NCBI GenBank assembly: GCA_905147135.1
Contig: LR990067.1
Location: forward strand, 5,332,001-5,396,000
DNA from: Blastobasis lacticolella
Lineage: Eukaryota > Arthropoda > Insecta > Lepidoptera > Blastobasidae
DNA: 64,000 nucleotides
Reading direction: 5' to 3'
This document shows, piece after piece, positions 21,601 to 33,059 of the stretch. A model generated the notes under the pieces. That model made no database searches. It was not told where the DNA came from and worked only from the letters and a program-made list of their open reading frames with translations. The position numbers and the translations under genes are program-made. The first letter of the stretch is position 1; the number at the start of each line of letters is the position of its first letter.

Positions 21601-22865
21601 AAACTTTCACAACGCCGGCAACATCTACAACGTTGTCAAAACCTACAACCTTGTCGAAATCTACAACCCCGATCGAAAAAAGCGAGAAGATTTCTACGGC
21701 GGCGCATCTACCGATCGACCCTCAGGAAGAAACCCCCGCCCCCCTCGCAGCCCCCGCGCGTCCCAGGAGAAGAGAATCCATGACAGGGACCCAACCAAGC
21801 TACGACGCCGCGGAACTGATCCTGATCTTCGCCGACATCCTGCGCGGGCTCCACGCTGCGCTGGTAGGCGGCGGGGATGTGTGACGGATCGTGCTGGATG
21901 GCTTGCGCTCCCTCCTCCCAGACTTGGCGGACACAACACACTCCCAATGGCCACTCTCCGAGTAATTTATTGGAACCCCGGAGGTATCTCCGGCAATGCT
22001 ACACAAGACCTCCGCACACTCGCCCAGTCGCAGGATGCCCACGTTATCCTCCTGGGCGAGACAAAACTTCGACCAGACCAACACTTTGGGGTTCCAAACT
22101 ACCACATATACAGGCGCGATGAGGTGTCGCCACAAGGAGTGGCATACAGAGGCACCGCCGCGCTGGTGAGGAGGGACGTCGTGCACGAGCGGCTGGACCT
22201 CAGACCATACAGCACAACAAGGACTGTGGGCGTGCGCATCAAGGTGGCTGACAAACATCTAAGGCTGTACGCCGCCTACAGACCTCCTGGCAGCCAAACT
22301 CCCCTAGACCCAGACGACTTCCATGCCGTGCTCGACAGCAGCGAGCCTACACTAGTGGCAGGAGACCTGAACGCCAAGCACGCCTGGCATTCCAGGATCA
22401 CCAACGCCGCCGGAAGGACGCTGTACGCAGACGCTGAAGAGCACGGGTACGAAGTGGTCGGCCCGACCTCGCCGACGCACGTGCCGACCGGCGCAAACCA
22501 CCGCGCCGACGTGTTGGACGTAGTTGTGCACAAAGGGCTGCCCAGCCCAGTGCACGTGGAGGTGCTATACGATATCCACTCACAGCACCTCCCGATCCTC
22601 GTCACCTGGGGCCACAACGCCGTATGCACCGCGCCAAGACAAAAGCGGCCAAGGATAAACTGGGAGTGCTTCACGAGGAGCCTGGAGGATTATGCCCAGG
22701 AAGGACATCTCTCCACGCCTGTTGAGGTCGAGGCGGCCGCCGCCCGCATTACGGAGGCCATTCAAGTGGCAATGAAGCAGGCCGCAAAGCCCACCACCAC
22801 CTCCCACGCCAGCCACCGCCGCGAGGAGCTCCCGCCCGAACTACAGGCCGTCTTACGAGAGAAAG
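18603..22865 (+). mobile_element. Jockey-type LINE, 5' half only
   Basis: C-rich, GC-rich 5' UTR (18603-19395), then ORF1 with zinc knuckles and the start of ORF2 (endonuclease). The reading stops making sense at about 22865, just after the LPPELQAVLRE segment that normally leads into the RT. A different LINE begins there, so RT and 3' UTR are missing. The PRE/C2HC-type ORF1 with three knuckles points to the Jockey clade. Base composition is far more GC-rich than the surroundings. The first ~175 bases recur in inverted orientation at 29329-29520. Confidence 0.85.
19396..21884 (+). pseudogene. Jockey-type ORF1 (Gag-like, zinc-knuckle protein), broken
   Basis: Starts at the ATG at 19396 with a Pro/Thr/Ala-rich, low-complexity N-terminal region of ~430 codons. 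A frameshift between about 20690 and 20760 moves the frame to one that encodes the conserved core: a KVGIRGLPADTPIAELTEAL region (PRE_C2HC type), MPGVTIEAWKGRSGPPQC, then CCHC knuckles CHRCQAFGHSSANC, CVKCGQEHAAADC and CAYCGGPHTANDRRC. A TGA at 21225-21227 interrupts this frame; beyond it, a Pro/Thr-rich tail continues to 21884. ORF1 proteins of this type bind the element's RNA. Two lesions make it a pseudogene. Confidence 0.85.
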
Positions 22866-22866
22866 T
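21947..22866 (+). CDS. Jockey-type ORF2, endonuclease domain only (truncated)
   Basis: Begins at the ATG at 21947 (MATLRVIYWNPGG). The frame is also open back to 21881, where it overlaps the end of ORF1 by a few bases. This is an apurinic-like (EEP) endonuclease: NPGG near the start, LLGETKL with the catalytic Glu, YRPPG, LVAGDLNAKH with Asp/Asn, and a C-terminal DIHSQHLPIL with the SDH-like His. The RT is absent because the element is cut at about 22865. The last ~16 codons to the stop at 22915 come from the neighbouring LINE. Confidence 0.85.
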
Positions 22867-23180
22867 GGAGTGGAGTGACGTCACGGACGCTGTTACTTGT
22901 GCGTACGCTGCGTAAACATATCGTTTTTAATAATACAGTTTTAGATGAAATAACTTACATTTATTGTCATATACATCAGCTTATATAAACATTTCAGTGG
23001 TGATAAGTGAAAGTGTTAAATACCAAGATTAATAGAGTTTATTACGAGCTATTACAATATTAAAGTTCACTGACCTTATTGTGGGTACCCTCCATGTGTA
23101 TACGAAAAACAGCTGATCGATAAAGTCCAGATAAAGGTCAATACTGCTCCACACTATCGCTGCCTACCACTACATTTACA

Positions 23181-24248
23181 ATGGCTTTGAAGTGTAATGA
23201 TTGCGGAAGGTTTTTAGCGGCTACAGAGGCGGTGGCATGTCATGGTTGCCAGCGCACGACCCAACGTGAGTGTGTAAACTTGGCCGTGGATGTACAAGTG
23301 GACGAGTTCTGGAGATGCCCCGAGTGTCAGGTTAAAACTCCGCAGAAGACAAGCACCCCCGTGCAGCAGGGGGTCCCGGACGTGCCCATGGTGGAAGCCA
23401 TGGACACCACGGCACTGGACACTACGTCGTTGAATGACACCGCGTACATGGAGACCAGTGTCCGGGACATCCAGGGGTCGGTACTGCAGGAGATGCGTCA
23501 GCTGAGGGACGAGCTACGGGAGGTGCGGCTGGAGTTCCGTGCGTTGAGGAATGAAATGGTGGAGCTGAGGGAACTGGTGAGCCGATGTGATGGACGAGTG
23601 GGTGCTGTGGAGCAACGTATGGATGCCTTGGAGAAGCGGGTGAATGAGGTAGGCGGCGAAGGGGCAGGCAATGTTATGAAAGCAATGGAGAGCACAATAA
23701 GCCAACTCAAGGGTGAGCTCAATGACCGGGATCAGGAGCTGCTCAGCAATGACATCGACATCACCGGGATGCCAGAGGAAGCAGGTGAGAGCGTGGCGCA
23801 CCTAGTATTGACATGTGCCCAGAAGCTGGGTGTGGCCCTGGATGAGCGCGACATAGTGGCTTGTACGCGCGTCGGAGCACCGAGAGCGGATAAGCAGGAA
23901 GAGGTGCGCCCGCGGGTTGTGACTGTCCGGCTGACGAGGCGTCATCTCCGGGACCAGCTGCTCAACGCCGCGCGTGTACGGCGGGGGCTCAACACCGAGG
24001 GCATGGGGCTGCGGTCAGAGTTGCAGCCTTTTTACTTGAATGAGCGCCTGACTAGGTTCAATCGCAGTGTATTTAACAAAGCTCGTGAGTTGAAACGGAA
24101 AAATGACTGGAAGTTCCTTTGGACGCGGGATGGAAAGATTTACGCCCGCCGTGAGCAGGGAGCTAAAGCTATGAGACTCCGTGATGAGAGGGACCTGGAG
24201 AGGGTTTTTGGGGTGGATCATATTCGCTCGATAGTGTCAGTACAATAG
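23181..24248 (+). CDS. LINE ORF1: PHD-like finger plus baculovirus-FP-like domain
   Basis: 355 codons, intact. The N terminus is a cysteine/histidine finger (CNDCGRF, CHGC, C, then FWRCPEC) of PHD type, residues ~4-52. A long coiled coil follows (~95-160; VLQEMRQLRDELREVRLEFR and RMDALEKRVNEV). The C-terminal half contains SNDIDITGMPE, VACTRVG and FYLNERLTRFNR...WKFLWTRDGKIYARR, the pattern of the FP-like ORF1 proteins of moth LINEs. The expected role is RNA binding and chaperoning in the retrotransposition particle. ATG with caATGgc context. No damage is seen. Confidence 0.88.
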   Translation: MALKCNDCGRFLAATEAVACHGCQRTTQRECVNLAVDVQVDEFWRCPECQVKTPQKTSTPVQQGVPDVPMVEAMDTTALDTTSLNDTAYMETSVRDIQGSVLQEMRQLRDELREVRLEFRALRNEMVELRELVSRCDGRVGAVEQRMDALEKRVNEVGGEGAGNVMKAMESTISQLKGELNDRDQELLSNDIDITGMPEEAGESVAHLVLTCAQKLGVALDERDIVACTRVGAPRADKQEEVRPRVVTVRLTRRHLRDQLLNAARVRRGLNTEGMGLRSELQPFYLNERLTRFNRSVFNKARELKRKNDWKFLWTRDGKIYARREQGAKAMRLRDERDLERVFGVDHIRSIVSVQ

Positions 24249-24629
24249 CATGTTCATATTATTTGTTATTACTTTTTGTTTTTATCTGTTTATTTTTTAA
24301 TATTCTGCCTATATTGTGTACTGGATCAGTTTGGCATTGCCGTGATTTGAGCCATTTTATTTGCCTGCCTAGCCTACATGTCGTATTTTATTATATTTTA
24401 TTCTATTTACACCACTTAACACTACACATAAACAACAATCCACTCCACAAACAATTAGTCAACGCGGCCACGTGTTATTCGCCAGCACTGCCGTTTTTTT
24501 CGTATGTCATAGTTATACGTATTGAATGCACAAATATATCGATTATTAATATTAATTTGACATGTTTATTATTATTATTTGAAGTCTATATTATAATTAA
24601 AATTCAATATTAGGCGTAAGGTTAGGTTA

Positions 24630-27445
24630 GGGCTGTTAAACGCGGGATCATTAGGAACGCGGCACGACGAGTTTATTGTCGCGATGGATCGCCACTGTGT
24701 AGACATAATGGCAGTAAATGAGACGTGGTTACGTTCGGGGGAAGAAGCGCGGGCGCCCGTTGTCTCGTCCTATCGACTGATGCACACGCCGAGACCGGCG
24801 GGGGTGCGCAGCCGGGGGGGAGGCGTTGGTTTCTACGTTAAGCGGGGCCTAAACGTTCGCGTATTGCAAACTCCTCACGCGCCGCTAGTCGAACAAATGT
24901 GGCTAGCTATAACTATATCTGGCAAAAAACTGGTCGTGGGAACAGCATATCGGCCGCCGTGGCAAAATGCAGATTGTTTTATTGACGCGCTGTCAAATAC
25001 AATTGAAAGTCTTGCCTGGTGTGACAATATTATTATATTGGGCGACTTTAACGTAAATATGTTAAATTGCAGTAATGTGAATTTCAATAAAATTAATGAA
25101 TTTCTATACAGCTATAAATTGTCAGTGTGTCAGGGAGCCGACTCATTTTACCAGTCACAGTGAAACGCTGATAGATTTGGTTTGCACCGACGTAGTGGGG
25201 GCTACGGTGACGGTGGACTACGTGAGAGAGCTCAGTAGTCATGCCTTTCTCGTATGCGAACTGAACATTAGGAAATCAAAGCCTCAGCCATGTCTCAAAC
25301 TGTGTAGGAGCTTGCGGAGCATTGACATAAACAATTTAAATATTTTTTTATCATTAATTAATTGGGGTGTAATCGAATTGTTACCAACAGTAGATGGGAT
25401 GTTGGAATGTTTTAATGAGTATATCATGGAACTTTTTAATTTGTTGGCACCTGTTAGGAAGATCAAAATTGTGCACCACCAACATCCGTGGATTACATAC
25501 AACATCAAACTAATGATGAAAGCTCGTGATGATGCACAGAAGAGGGCGCGGGCAACAGGCCAGGAATCGCATATTAATTATTATAAGGACTTGAAACGTA
25601 GCGTCGAACAAGCAATTTTTAGGGAAAAAAAAGCGTACTTTGACCAGTACGTCAACAAGCAGTGGAGTAACCCTAAGGTTATGTGGAAGCACATAAAAGA
25701 TAATGTACATATCGGAAACGAGATAAACTCTGGAGTAGGGGCTCTTGGGACGCCAGACGCTTTAAATGAACATTTTTTAAAGGTTCCGGGTGATTCACAG
25801 GCTCCATTGTCGCAGTTGACGTACTTTGAACAGAATTGTAGTGTGACTGGTTCTTTTAGGTTGCGCCAGGTCGAGCAGTGGGAAGTGCTCAAGGTTATCA
25901 GGTCACTGAAATCCAATGCTGTAGGAGCGGATGGTATTTCATTGGACATGTTACTGATGACCTTATCACATACGCTGCCGGTTATTACTAGCATAATAAA
26001 TAAGTCAATTGAGAGTGGTAAATTTCCGAGATCTTGGAAGCAAGCGATCATAAAACCTATTCCAAAAAAATCGTGCCCACAAACACTAAACGATCTTAGG
26101 CCTGTGAGTATTCTTCCATGTGCTTTGAAAATCCTAGAGAAAATTGTAGCGGAACAGCTGAGACTATACTTAGACGCAAATGGGATCGTTCCCGAGTATC
26201 AGTCTGGGTTTAGGAGGGGTCACAGCACTGTGACGGCGATGCTGCGAGTGGTGGATGATATCTTGACGGCTAGGGATACAGGTGAGGTGACTGTGCTAAC
26301 ATTACTTGATTTTTCAAGAGCGTTTGATTGTGTCAATGTTCCTTTGCTTTTAGCGAAACTGCATTATTACGGTTTCAGTGAGGCTGCAATCGACTGGTTT
26401 CGTAGTTATTTTACAGACAGGGAACAATGTGTGGAGGTGGGGGATGATAGTGGGTCCACAATAAGGTCGGAAACAAGGCAACTGCTCAGAGGGGTGCCAC
26501 AAGGCTCGATTTTAGGACCAATTCTATTTGCAATCTATAGTGCGGATGTAATTAACCATATAAAACATGCTAAATATCACATATATGCCGACGACATACA
26601 AATATATGTCCATTGTAAGCTGACTGATGTCAGTGAGGTGGTGAGTAAATTGAATTCCGACCTGGAACAAATAGTACGATGGTCAGAGAATAACTCACTC
26701 GTTGTCAATGCAAGTAAGACCAAGTATATGTTACTGGGATCGAAAACAGTGGTGGAGAAACTGAAGGCTAAGATAGGAAATATTTATATACATAATGAGC
26801 CTGTGGAACGAGTCAGTGAAGCCAGGAATCTAGGTCTGCTTTTCGATGAGGAACTGAAGTTTCAAAAACATATTATGACAATTGTTAGTAACTAACTGCT
26901 TTTACAGACTCAAGGTGCTTTACCAGGTTCGCAATTATTTAAGCACTAACATTAGAATTAAACTATGTGATACGTTAATCTTGTCCAAGTTTAGCTACAT
27001 GGACGTAGTGTACGGTCCGTGTATTTTGAAGCATACACAGAAAAAAATACAGAGAGTGCAAAATGCTTGTGCCAGGTTCTGCTTTGACATACCACCGCGA
27101 ACGCATGTAACTCCGTATTTGAACGCAGCAAAGGTTTTGAAAATGAGTGCTAGGCAGTATATACACTTTGCGACTATGTTGTTTGGAGTTATTAGATATA
27201 AATTTCCATCTTACCTGGCTTCCAAGTTGTGTTGGTCGCGAGACAACAACCGGTACGGAACTCGGGCTAGTGGTTATTTATTGATAGTACCGAAACATCG
27301 GACCGCTGCCTTTACAGGTTCATTTAAATACGTTTCAGCCAAAATTTGGAATGATCTTCCACCTCCAATTAGGTGCCTAGAGAAATTACACGGTTTCAAA
27401 AACAAGTTGAAAGTACATGTCCTGAGTGCACAACTAAATTCTTAA
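24630..27445 (+). pseudogene. LINE ORF2: endonuclease and reverse transcriptase, two frameshifts
   Basis: The open frame runs from before the Met at 24684; its relative at 52737 also begins LGLINAGSLGTRH, so the true start lies upstream of 24640. The endonuclease has VNETWL (catalytic Glu), GTAYRPPW and IILGDFNVN. A frameshift near 25130 leads into the frame 25096-26895 with LSSHAFLV (conserved SHxxV-like end of the nuclease) and the RT: NAVGADGIS, PISILP-like RPVSILPCAL, SGFRRGHST, LLDFSRAFDCV, RGVPQGSILGP and HIYADDIQIY (catalytic YADD). A second frameshift near 26890 moves to the last frame, ending at 27445. Both domains are present in order, so this copy is young but not translatable as one protein. 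Confidence 0.88.
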
Positions 27446-27944
27446 CCAGCTTAAACATTTACCTACTACTTAACTACGGAAGGGTGTTACACTAATATCC
27501 TTATAAATAAAACTTTGCTCAATGTGGTACCCACAGGTAGAATTAATTATGTACATAACTAGGTTGGACTATTGCATTGCATTATTTTTAAATATTTTGA
27601 CATACCCACAAATATATTATCTTAAGTATATTTTATTTTTTCTTAATTTGTAATATTTATCAATCATTTAATTATTGAAATTATGACATTCCCGTATAAT
27701 TTATTACCATCAGACCTATAATTCAATTAGTTATGATTATTTATGTAGTTTTGACATACCTTCGTGATGCGATTCTGTAACTCTCGGTGGTTCACAATAA
27801 CGGGTGAATAACGCGGTGGATGAACATTGAATGACGGGCAAATGACACGTTGGCGGGAGATGGAGTATATCCAGCTTTGTTTGTGTCTCATAGCGGAAAG
27901 GCATTTCACCTGACACGTACACACATTATATACATTTATTTAAG

Positions 27945-28950
27945 TATATTTATTTATTTATTTATTTATTTTGGTTCACCAACAGTTTGTACACAAGATA
28001 CATAGGTAGGTATAAACTATAAAAAATACATTTTGTACTCTAGTTTTAAGTGTAAAACCAATTATAGGCAAACACATCTTGTATCGTTAATCATTGATAA
28101 CTAACTGGACATCATAACAACAGCAGTGAGTACTTTTATATTAAGGTAAGTTAAAACAGGTATAACAAAAATAACGAGTTACAGGTTAGTGTAGGTTAAT
28201 ATTATAAAACAAAATTAATTTGAAATTCAAATATGGGTATGTAAACTGGAATTTAACTATGTCAATTCACTGTGCTTCTTCGCGATCTAAGGCGCATTTT
28301 CGTCGAAAGCATGCCTGAACAAAGTGGTCTTAAAACTCATACTCTTGAGGTGGAATAAATCTACATCCGCCGCTCCGCACAAATGATTGTATTCCCGGCA
28401 CATTCGGGGGACTGTGGAGTGCAGGCCCAAATTAGTCCTATAATACTTATTGGTAAAAGTTCTTTTGTCTACGACGCGGCTATGTATTCGTGGAACATTG
28501 AGGTTCAACTGTTCAATCAGTTGAGGACAGTTGACCAGACTATTGGCAATTTTGTACAATAACATCAAATCAGCAATCCAACGTCGCTTCCTAAGTGGTA
28601 TCACTTTAAAAAAGGCACAGCGTTCCGAGTAAGAAGATAGAGAATGTTTCTTTCCTTGGTGAATTGACAAATAATAAAAAAATCTTCTCTGTACTTTTTC
28701 GATCCTATCTATATTGCATCTATACTGAGGACTCCATACACTAGAGCAATATTCCAAGTTACTTTGAACTAAGGAAAAGTAGGCTATTTTCAAAGCAGAT
28801 ACTGTTCGAAATTTCTTACAATTACGCCACACGAAACCTAGCATCCTATAAGATTTTTTAACTATTTCATCCAAATGAAGATTGAAAGAAAGCCCACTGT
28901 CGAAGATAACCCCAAGATCTTTAATACTTTTTACTTCATCCATTATTATA
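27945..28950 (-). mobile_element. 5'-truncated LINE with (TAAA)n tail
   Basis: On the minus strand this is the end of a LINE RT ORF (28943 to 28287), then a ~320-bp 3' UTR, then a (TAAA)n tail at 27972-27945. It abuts the end of the LINE at 22866. The 5' break is at about 28950, inside the RT. Confidence 0.8.
28287..28943 (-). CDS. Reverse transcriptase C-terminal fragment
   Basis: 218 open codons: KDLGVIFDSGLSFNLHLDEI, RMLGFVWRNCKKF, then LVQSNLEYCSSVWSPQY and RIEKVQRRFFYYL. This is the thumb and C-terminal region typical of Jockey-superfamily RTs of insects. The catalytic YADD region was upstream and is lost by 5' truncation. The N-terminal Met is incidental. Confidence 0.75.
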   Translation of the reverse strand: MDEVKSIKDLGVIFDSGLSFNLHLDEIVKKSYRMLGFVWRNCKKFRTVSALKIAYFSLVQSNLEYCSSVWSPQYRCNIDRIEKVQRRFFYYLSIHQGKKHSLSSYSERCAFFKVIPLRKRRWIADLMLLYKIANSLVNCPQLIEQLNLNVPRIHSRVVDKRTFTNKYYRTNLGLHSTVPRMCREYNHLCGAADVDLFHLKSMSFKTTLFRHAFDENAP

Positions 28951-29049
28951 TCATCATATATTATAATTTATTAATACTTTTTATAATTTATTAATTCTTA
29001 TTATATTAGTTTATTGTATTCACATTATATTTATTGACTGTAGGCAATG

Positions 29050-29330
29050 ATAGACGCACGTACTAGGGGGTAGCAGTCCGGACCTCACTCCGCGGGACCC
29101 GCGGAAGACCAGCGCCGCGGCTTTGGCCGCGGCTCATGCTGAGCGAGGTCCCTTTATCAACTGGGAGGGCCACAGCACGGCAATGCCAACTCGACATTTT
29201 TATAATGGCAAAAATTTGTTTGTAATTTGATGTGTTGATGTATATGTCTTTTTCTTTTTTTGTTTATGTTGTGTTGTGACGTTTCTAGTTATAATAAATG
29301 AGTTATTATTATTATTATTATTATTATTAT
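29050..29330 (+). mobile_element. LINE 3' UTR with (TTA)n tail
   Basis: A GC-rich block (gcgggacccgcgg, then gccgcggctttggccgcggc) is followed by an AT-rich run and a microsatellite (TTA)n tail at 29302-29330. GC-rich 3' ends with trinucleotide tails occur in several insect LINE clades. No coding part is attached. It might be the missing 3' end of the Jockey element at 18603, but this cannot be shown from the window. 28951-29049 is AT-rich and unassigned. Confidence 0.5.
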
Positions 29331-29520
29331 CTGCAGGGAAAATTTCTACCGGCGAGGTGCAATGCCGGTAGTGGAGCTCGGGGATGGAGGGTTGAGCTCG
29401 ATGATGGAGGGTTGGCTCGGTGAGGCAGGTCAGGACTCGTAGTACGTTGTCAGGCGATGGAACGATCTCGGACGGGAAAATTTCGGACGAGGGTAGCTGC
29501 ATAATTTTTTAGAAAAATCA
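29329..29520 (-). repeat. Inverted copy of the Jockey LINE 5' terminus
   Basis: The reverse complement matches 18603-18774 from the first base (tgatttttc...aattatgcagctaccctcg). There is one extra ~20-base tandem duplication near 29380-29400 (gagctcg, gatggagggtt) and a few mismatches. It starts exactly after the (TTA)n tail and ends exactly where unit C begins. Confidence 0.85.
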
Positions 29521-31237
29521 AACGCTTCTAGCGCAGGGTGGCGAGATGCGGGGGGCGAAAAAGCTCAAGTCTATTGTTACGGGCTGGTAGCCTCTGCGGT
29601 CTGAGCTATTGTTCCTGCACAAACTGTAGGTACGATTAGATAGGTACTTAAATAATTTTCCACGTAAAAACCATTCCCTGGAATAGTGTTCACAGTTTAT
29701 CCCATCCCAGAACTTGAGTCTGAGGTTTTGTGGTTTAGAGCCTAGATATAAAGGCACTAGGAACGTTTCTGTCGTATAAGTTGTTTCGCACAGGTTTAAA
29801 CTATGTGTGTAGGTACGATGAATAGATACAACCTATATCTACCATGTGAAAATCACGTTATAATTCAATAATAATCACAATGCCACCCAGAAATTAAATT
29901 TGATACTTACTAACATAAGAAATTGGCTTGCATTTGACCTAATCTCGCCTCTGTTCGGTGGTAGACGACGAGGTCGATCATGTACATTGGCATATTAAAT
30001 TACCGTGTGGGCAATATAGCCCAGGGCGGAAGACTAATCAACCTCGCTTCGCCAACGGCAGAGACACACCTAACGCTTGCGGTGCTATTGACTAGCCTTA
30101 GAAGAACAAAATGGTCACCCATCCAGTTCCAGGTCTTTGCGAGCATTGCCTAACCATGATTATCAGTCTTGCTCAGCATGCTGCCACTGGACTAGTGTTG
30201 CTGTCTATCATATAAACCCTTAATGTCCCTTTGTTTTTGTTGAATCTTATTACAAATAAGCGTGATGGTAAGTAAATACTTACTACTGTAAATATTAAAT
30301 TGCATATAATTTGCTACATGTGGGATTAAACTAATGTTTCCATGTGGTAAAATTTATAGCAGGTACTTGCTAGCACATCGTGAGGACAACAGAGGAAAGA
30401 TATAGGTAGAACGACGATCATTGAATGCAAAGGAGGAAGAAACAATGGAAAAGGGGTATCTCCATTGTTTGTGTGGTATGCTGGCCGGTAGCCGGAGTCT
30501 TGCCTGTTTCGCGCAGGTAGGCCTACGAAGACTGTACTGCCACGTGTAAACCCACGCTTGAAAATTAAATTTTGTATTAAAGCTATTTAGGTAGGTATGT
30601 AAAATTTAAGTTAATTCTACTTACGCATTTACTTACATATCGCACGATTGGTAAAGTTTGTACAAAAATAAAGATCACCGGTTTATTTGATGGATGGCTG
30701 TTCAACTTCCAAGTGAACACTTTAAATCCCATGCCTAGTAACATGTCTTTGTTATGCTCTTGTATGTCTACGATAAACGCGGACTCCTCCGCGTGTCCAC
30801 GTGGGCGGATGTCACTGTATTTTCGTATTGGTACCTACTTCATATACATTGCTTTTGAATGTGTCAGATCTGCAATCGTTGACATTATTACTTTTTTATG
30901 TTGTAAGCGGGCCTGATGGAAAGTGGTCACCGCCGCGGACATCAGAAGCACCAGAACCGCGGATATTGTAATTACCTACATAGAAATCTAACACAGAACG
31001 TCACTGCGCTCGCCCCATTGTATCTTCATCCCTTGTATTCATTGGTCGCCCCGCTGCCCGGCCCCCGCGCTATTAGCGTCCAAATCATTACACCACTCAT
31101 TGTGAAATAGTTTCGTTCGTCAGTTTGACAGCGTGCGTCGCAATAGCAAGCCCCTCGCTCACCGGACTTGTGATCCGAAGCCCACTGTGCTCAACTCCGT
31201 GACAAATAATCATTTCAGGAACGAGAAATCAATCACG

Positions 31238-32518
31238 ATGATCGATCTGCCCGAATCATCAACTTCAATCAATCATCTGCCCGAAGAATTGTTTCACAAC
31301 ATATTGGAATCCTTGTCTTTTAATGACATAGTGAATTGCGGTAAAGTGTGTCTCCACTGGAAGAACCTGGTAGAAGAGTTAGGCGAGTATTTCTGGATGA
31401 AAAGGTGCTCCTGGGATTACCCGGACGTTTATAAAGACGGTCATCGGACGTCGGGCCTGTCGTGGTGCCAGCTGTACCGTTCCTTACATCATTGGGGAGC
31501 CATAAATGAAATCCAACATTCTTCTTACATGCACCATATGCCACATGAGCAGATTGGTGTAGTTCATCTTCTTCAAAATAATATAATTTGCTATCCGATA
31601 CGGTGACTGCGACCATTGGCAGACCGTCGTGATTTCGAAAGATATGAAACATCTTTTTACGCAGTCGTGTACTTCGATGCGAAGAAACGTGAAATTGTAA
31701 ATACGAGAGAGTTTGGTGTTAATTTTCGTAATTATAGAGAAAGTGACGATATTATCGTAATCGAAATAATCGAACAAAATCAACACACACTGCGAGTATT
31801 ACCTAAAAGTTTTGATACGGAAAGAACCGAGCAAGTTATATTCGATTTTATGGAGGAGTGTTCGTGGTTCGTGGTAAATAATGACGTGTATTATCAAACT
31901 AAGGAAGACACAGTGATAAAGCTCCACAGACTGAGAGTTATACAGGAAAATGGAAGAGTGCGCTTTGAAAATAATGCATTGGCCGAAAGTGACAAACACG
32001 AGATATTAGCCATAGTACCATTCGGAAATACTGTTCACCTGCTCAAAAGATCGTCCATACTAGACAACTGGATACACGTAGTTGCAGTAAAAGATAATTC
32101 ATTAATAACATTATTTACTTACAATTTTTATGATAAGACGGCAAAAGATATTTTTCAAGAATTTTCAAGATTTGGTTTCTATATTAGCAATCCTGATTTT
32201 AACAGGCAAATTTTAAAAATGGATTACTGCAGACCATCATCTCATTTTAGTAAATTTAAGATGATCATTCCCTACGGACCCTATATGATGACATTCACCT
32301 GTGATGAATATTTCCCATGGGCGCTAAAACTTAATATTATCCCTAACAGCGTATCTACGGGTCGTCAATGTTTGAAATTCGATTCGTTTACACCTTGGTT
32401 TCTAATCGAACTTATTCAAATCACAGAGTGCGCTGGCGGGCATATAATAGTGCTCGAATACTTAGATTCCATCGAATGTAATAAAAAACTGAGTGTGGTA
32501 TTTATCGACGGCGAATAG
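31238..32518 (+). pseudogene. F-box protein gene, copy 3, one nonsense codon
   Basis: Same start (ATG at 31238), F-box (residues ~14-58) and C terminus as copy 2, in one frame of 427 codons. TGA at 31604-31606 interrupts it after residue 122. Here the copy has six more bases than copies 1 and 2. Older relics keep cgg-cga-(a/c)tgcga at this spot (43683), so the TGA looks like a C-to-T change of a CGA arginine codon at a CpG. If translation ended there, only the F-box and ~60 further residues would be made, which might still bind Skp1. Everything downstream is open to 32518. Confidence 0.87.
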
Positions 32519-33059
32519 TCTTTGTAGAGGTCTTGTTGTCTTTCAGAACGAAGGATGCTTACCAATGCGTGATTGAAGTTGTTTGTGAGTGCGCGTGTGC
32601 TTTTTCTTTTCAATCATCGTCGCACGTCGTTGGAGCTCTGTATTTGATAGGTGACAAACAATTTAGATGAACCATATGCCTTTATGTTATATTGTATTAG
32701 TTATTACGGTATATGTTTATTTTATTTGATATAATTAATATGGTAAGAACAGATTTTTATATTTTTTTTAGTTTAAGTATAGTTATAGTAATTGTTCACG
32801 TCTTATCTGCGTTTAATGATATTACCTATTAGGCCTACTGGAAGAGATTTTTTTAGATATAAGTAGTGCCTGTTGTGTCGTAACTAATCTGTCCTTTCTG
32901 TTAAGTTTTCTTGTGTACAATAAAATGTTAAATAAATAAGTATCGAACTTGTTTTTGTAAATTTTACCAGAAGTACTTCTCGACAAAAGCCTACTGTATT
33001 AATATTTTGTTGCATCGATGTTATGTATAAAATTGGTTTAAATAAAGTTAATGTGCTTA

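Larger units (their letters stand above)
22866..27945 (+). mobile_element. Nearly full-length CR1/Jockey-superfamily LINE
   Basis: 5' UTR about 22866-23180, intact ORF1 (23181-24248), a ~370-bp AT-rich inter-ORF region, ORF2 with endonuclease and RT (24630-27445, two frameshifts), and an AT-rich 3' UTR running to about 27945. A decayed relative lies at 51920-55460 and an ORF1 fragment at 49602-49770. The join at about 22865 inside another LINE suggests that this copy inserted into, or recombined with, the Jockey element. I could not fix a target-site duplication. Confidence 0.85.

Noticed and set aside
29518..29757. Minus-strand frame of 79 codons in the unit C 5' block
   Set aside because: The same block in unit B (5300-5560) and at 11950-12190 has indels that break the frame, so it is not conserved as coding.
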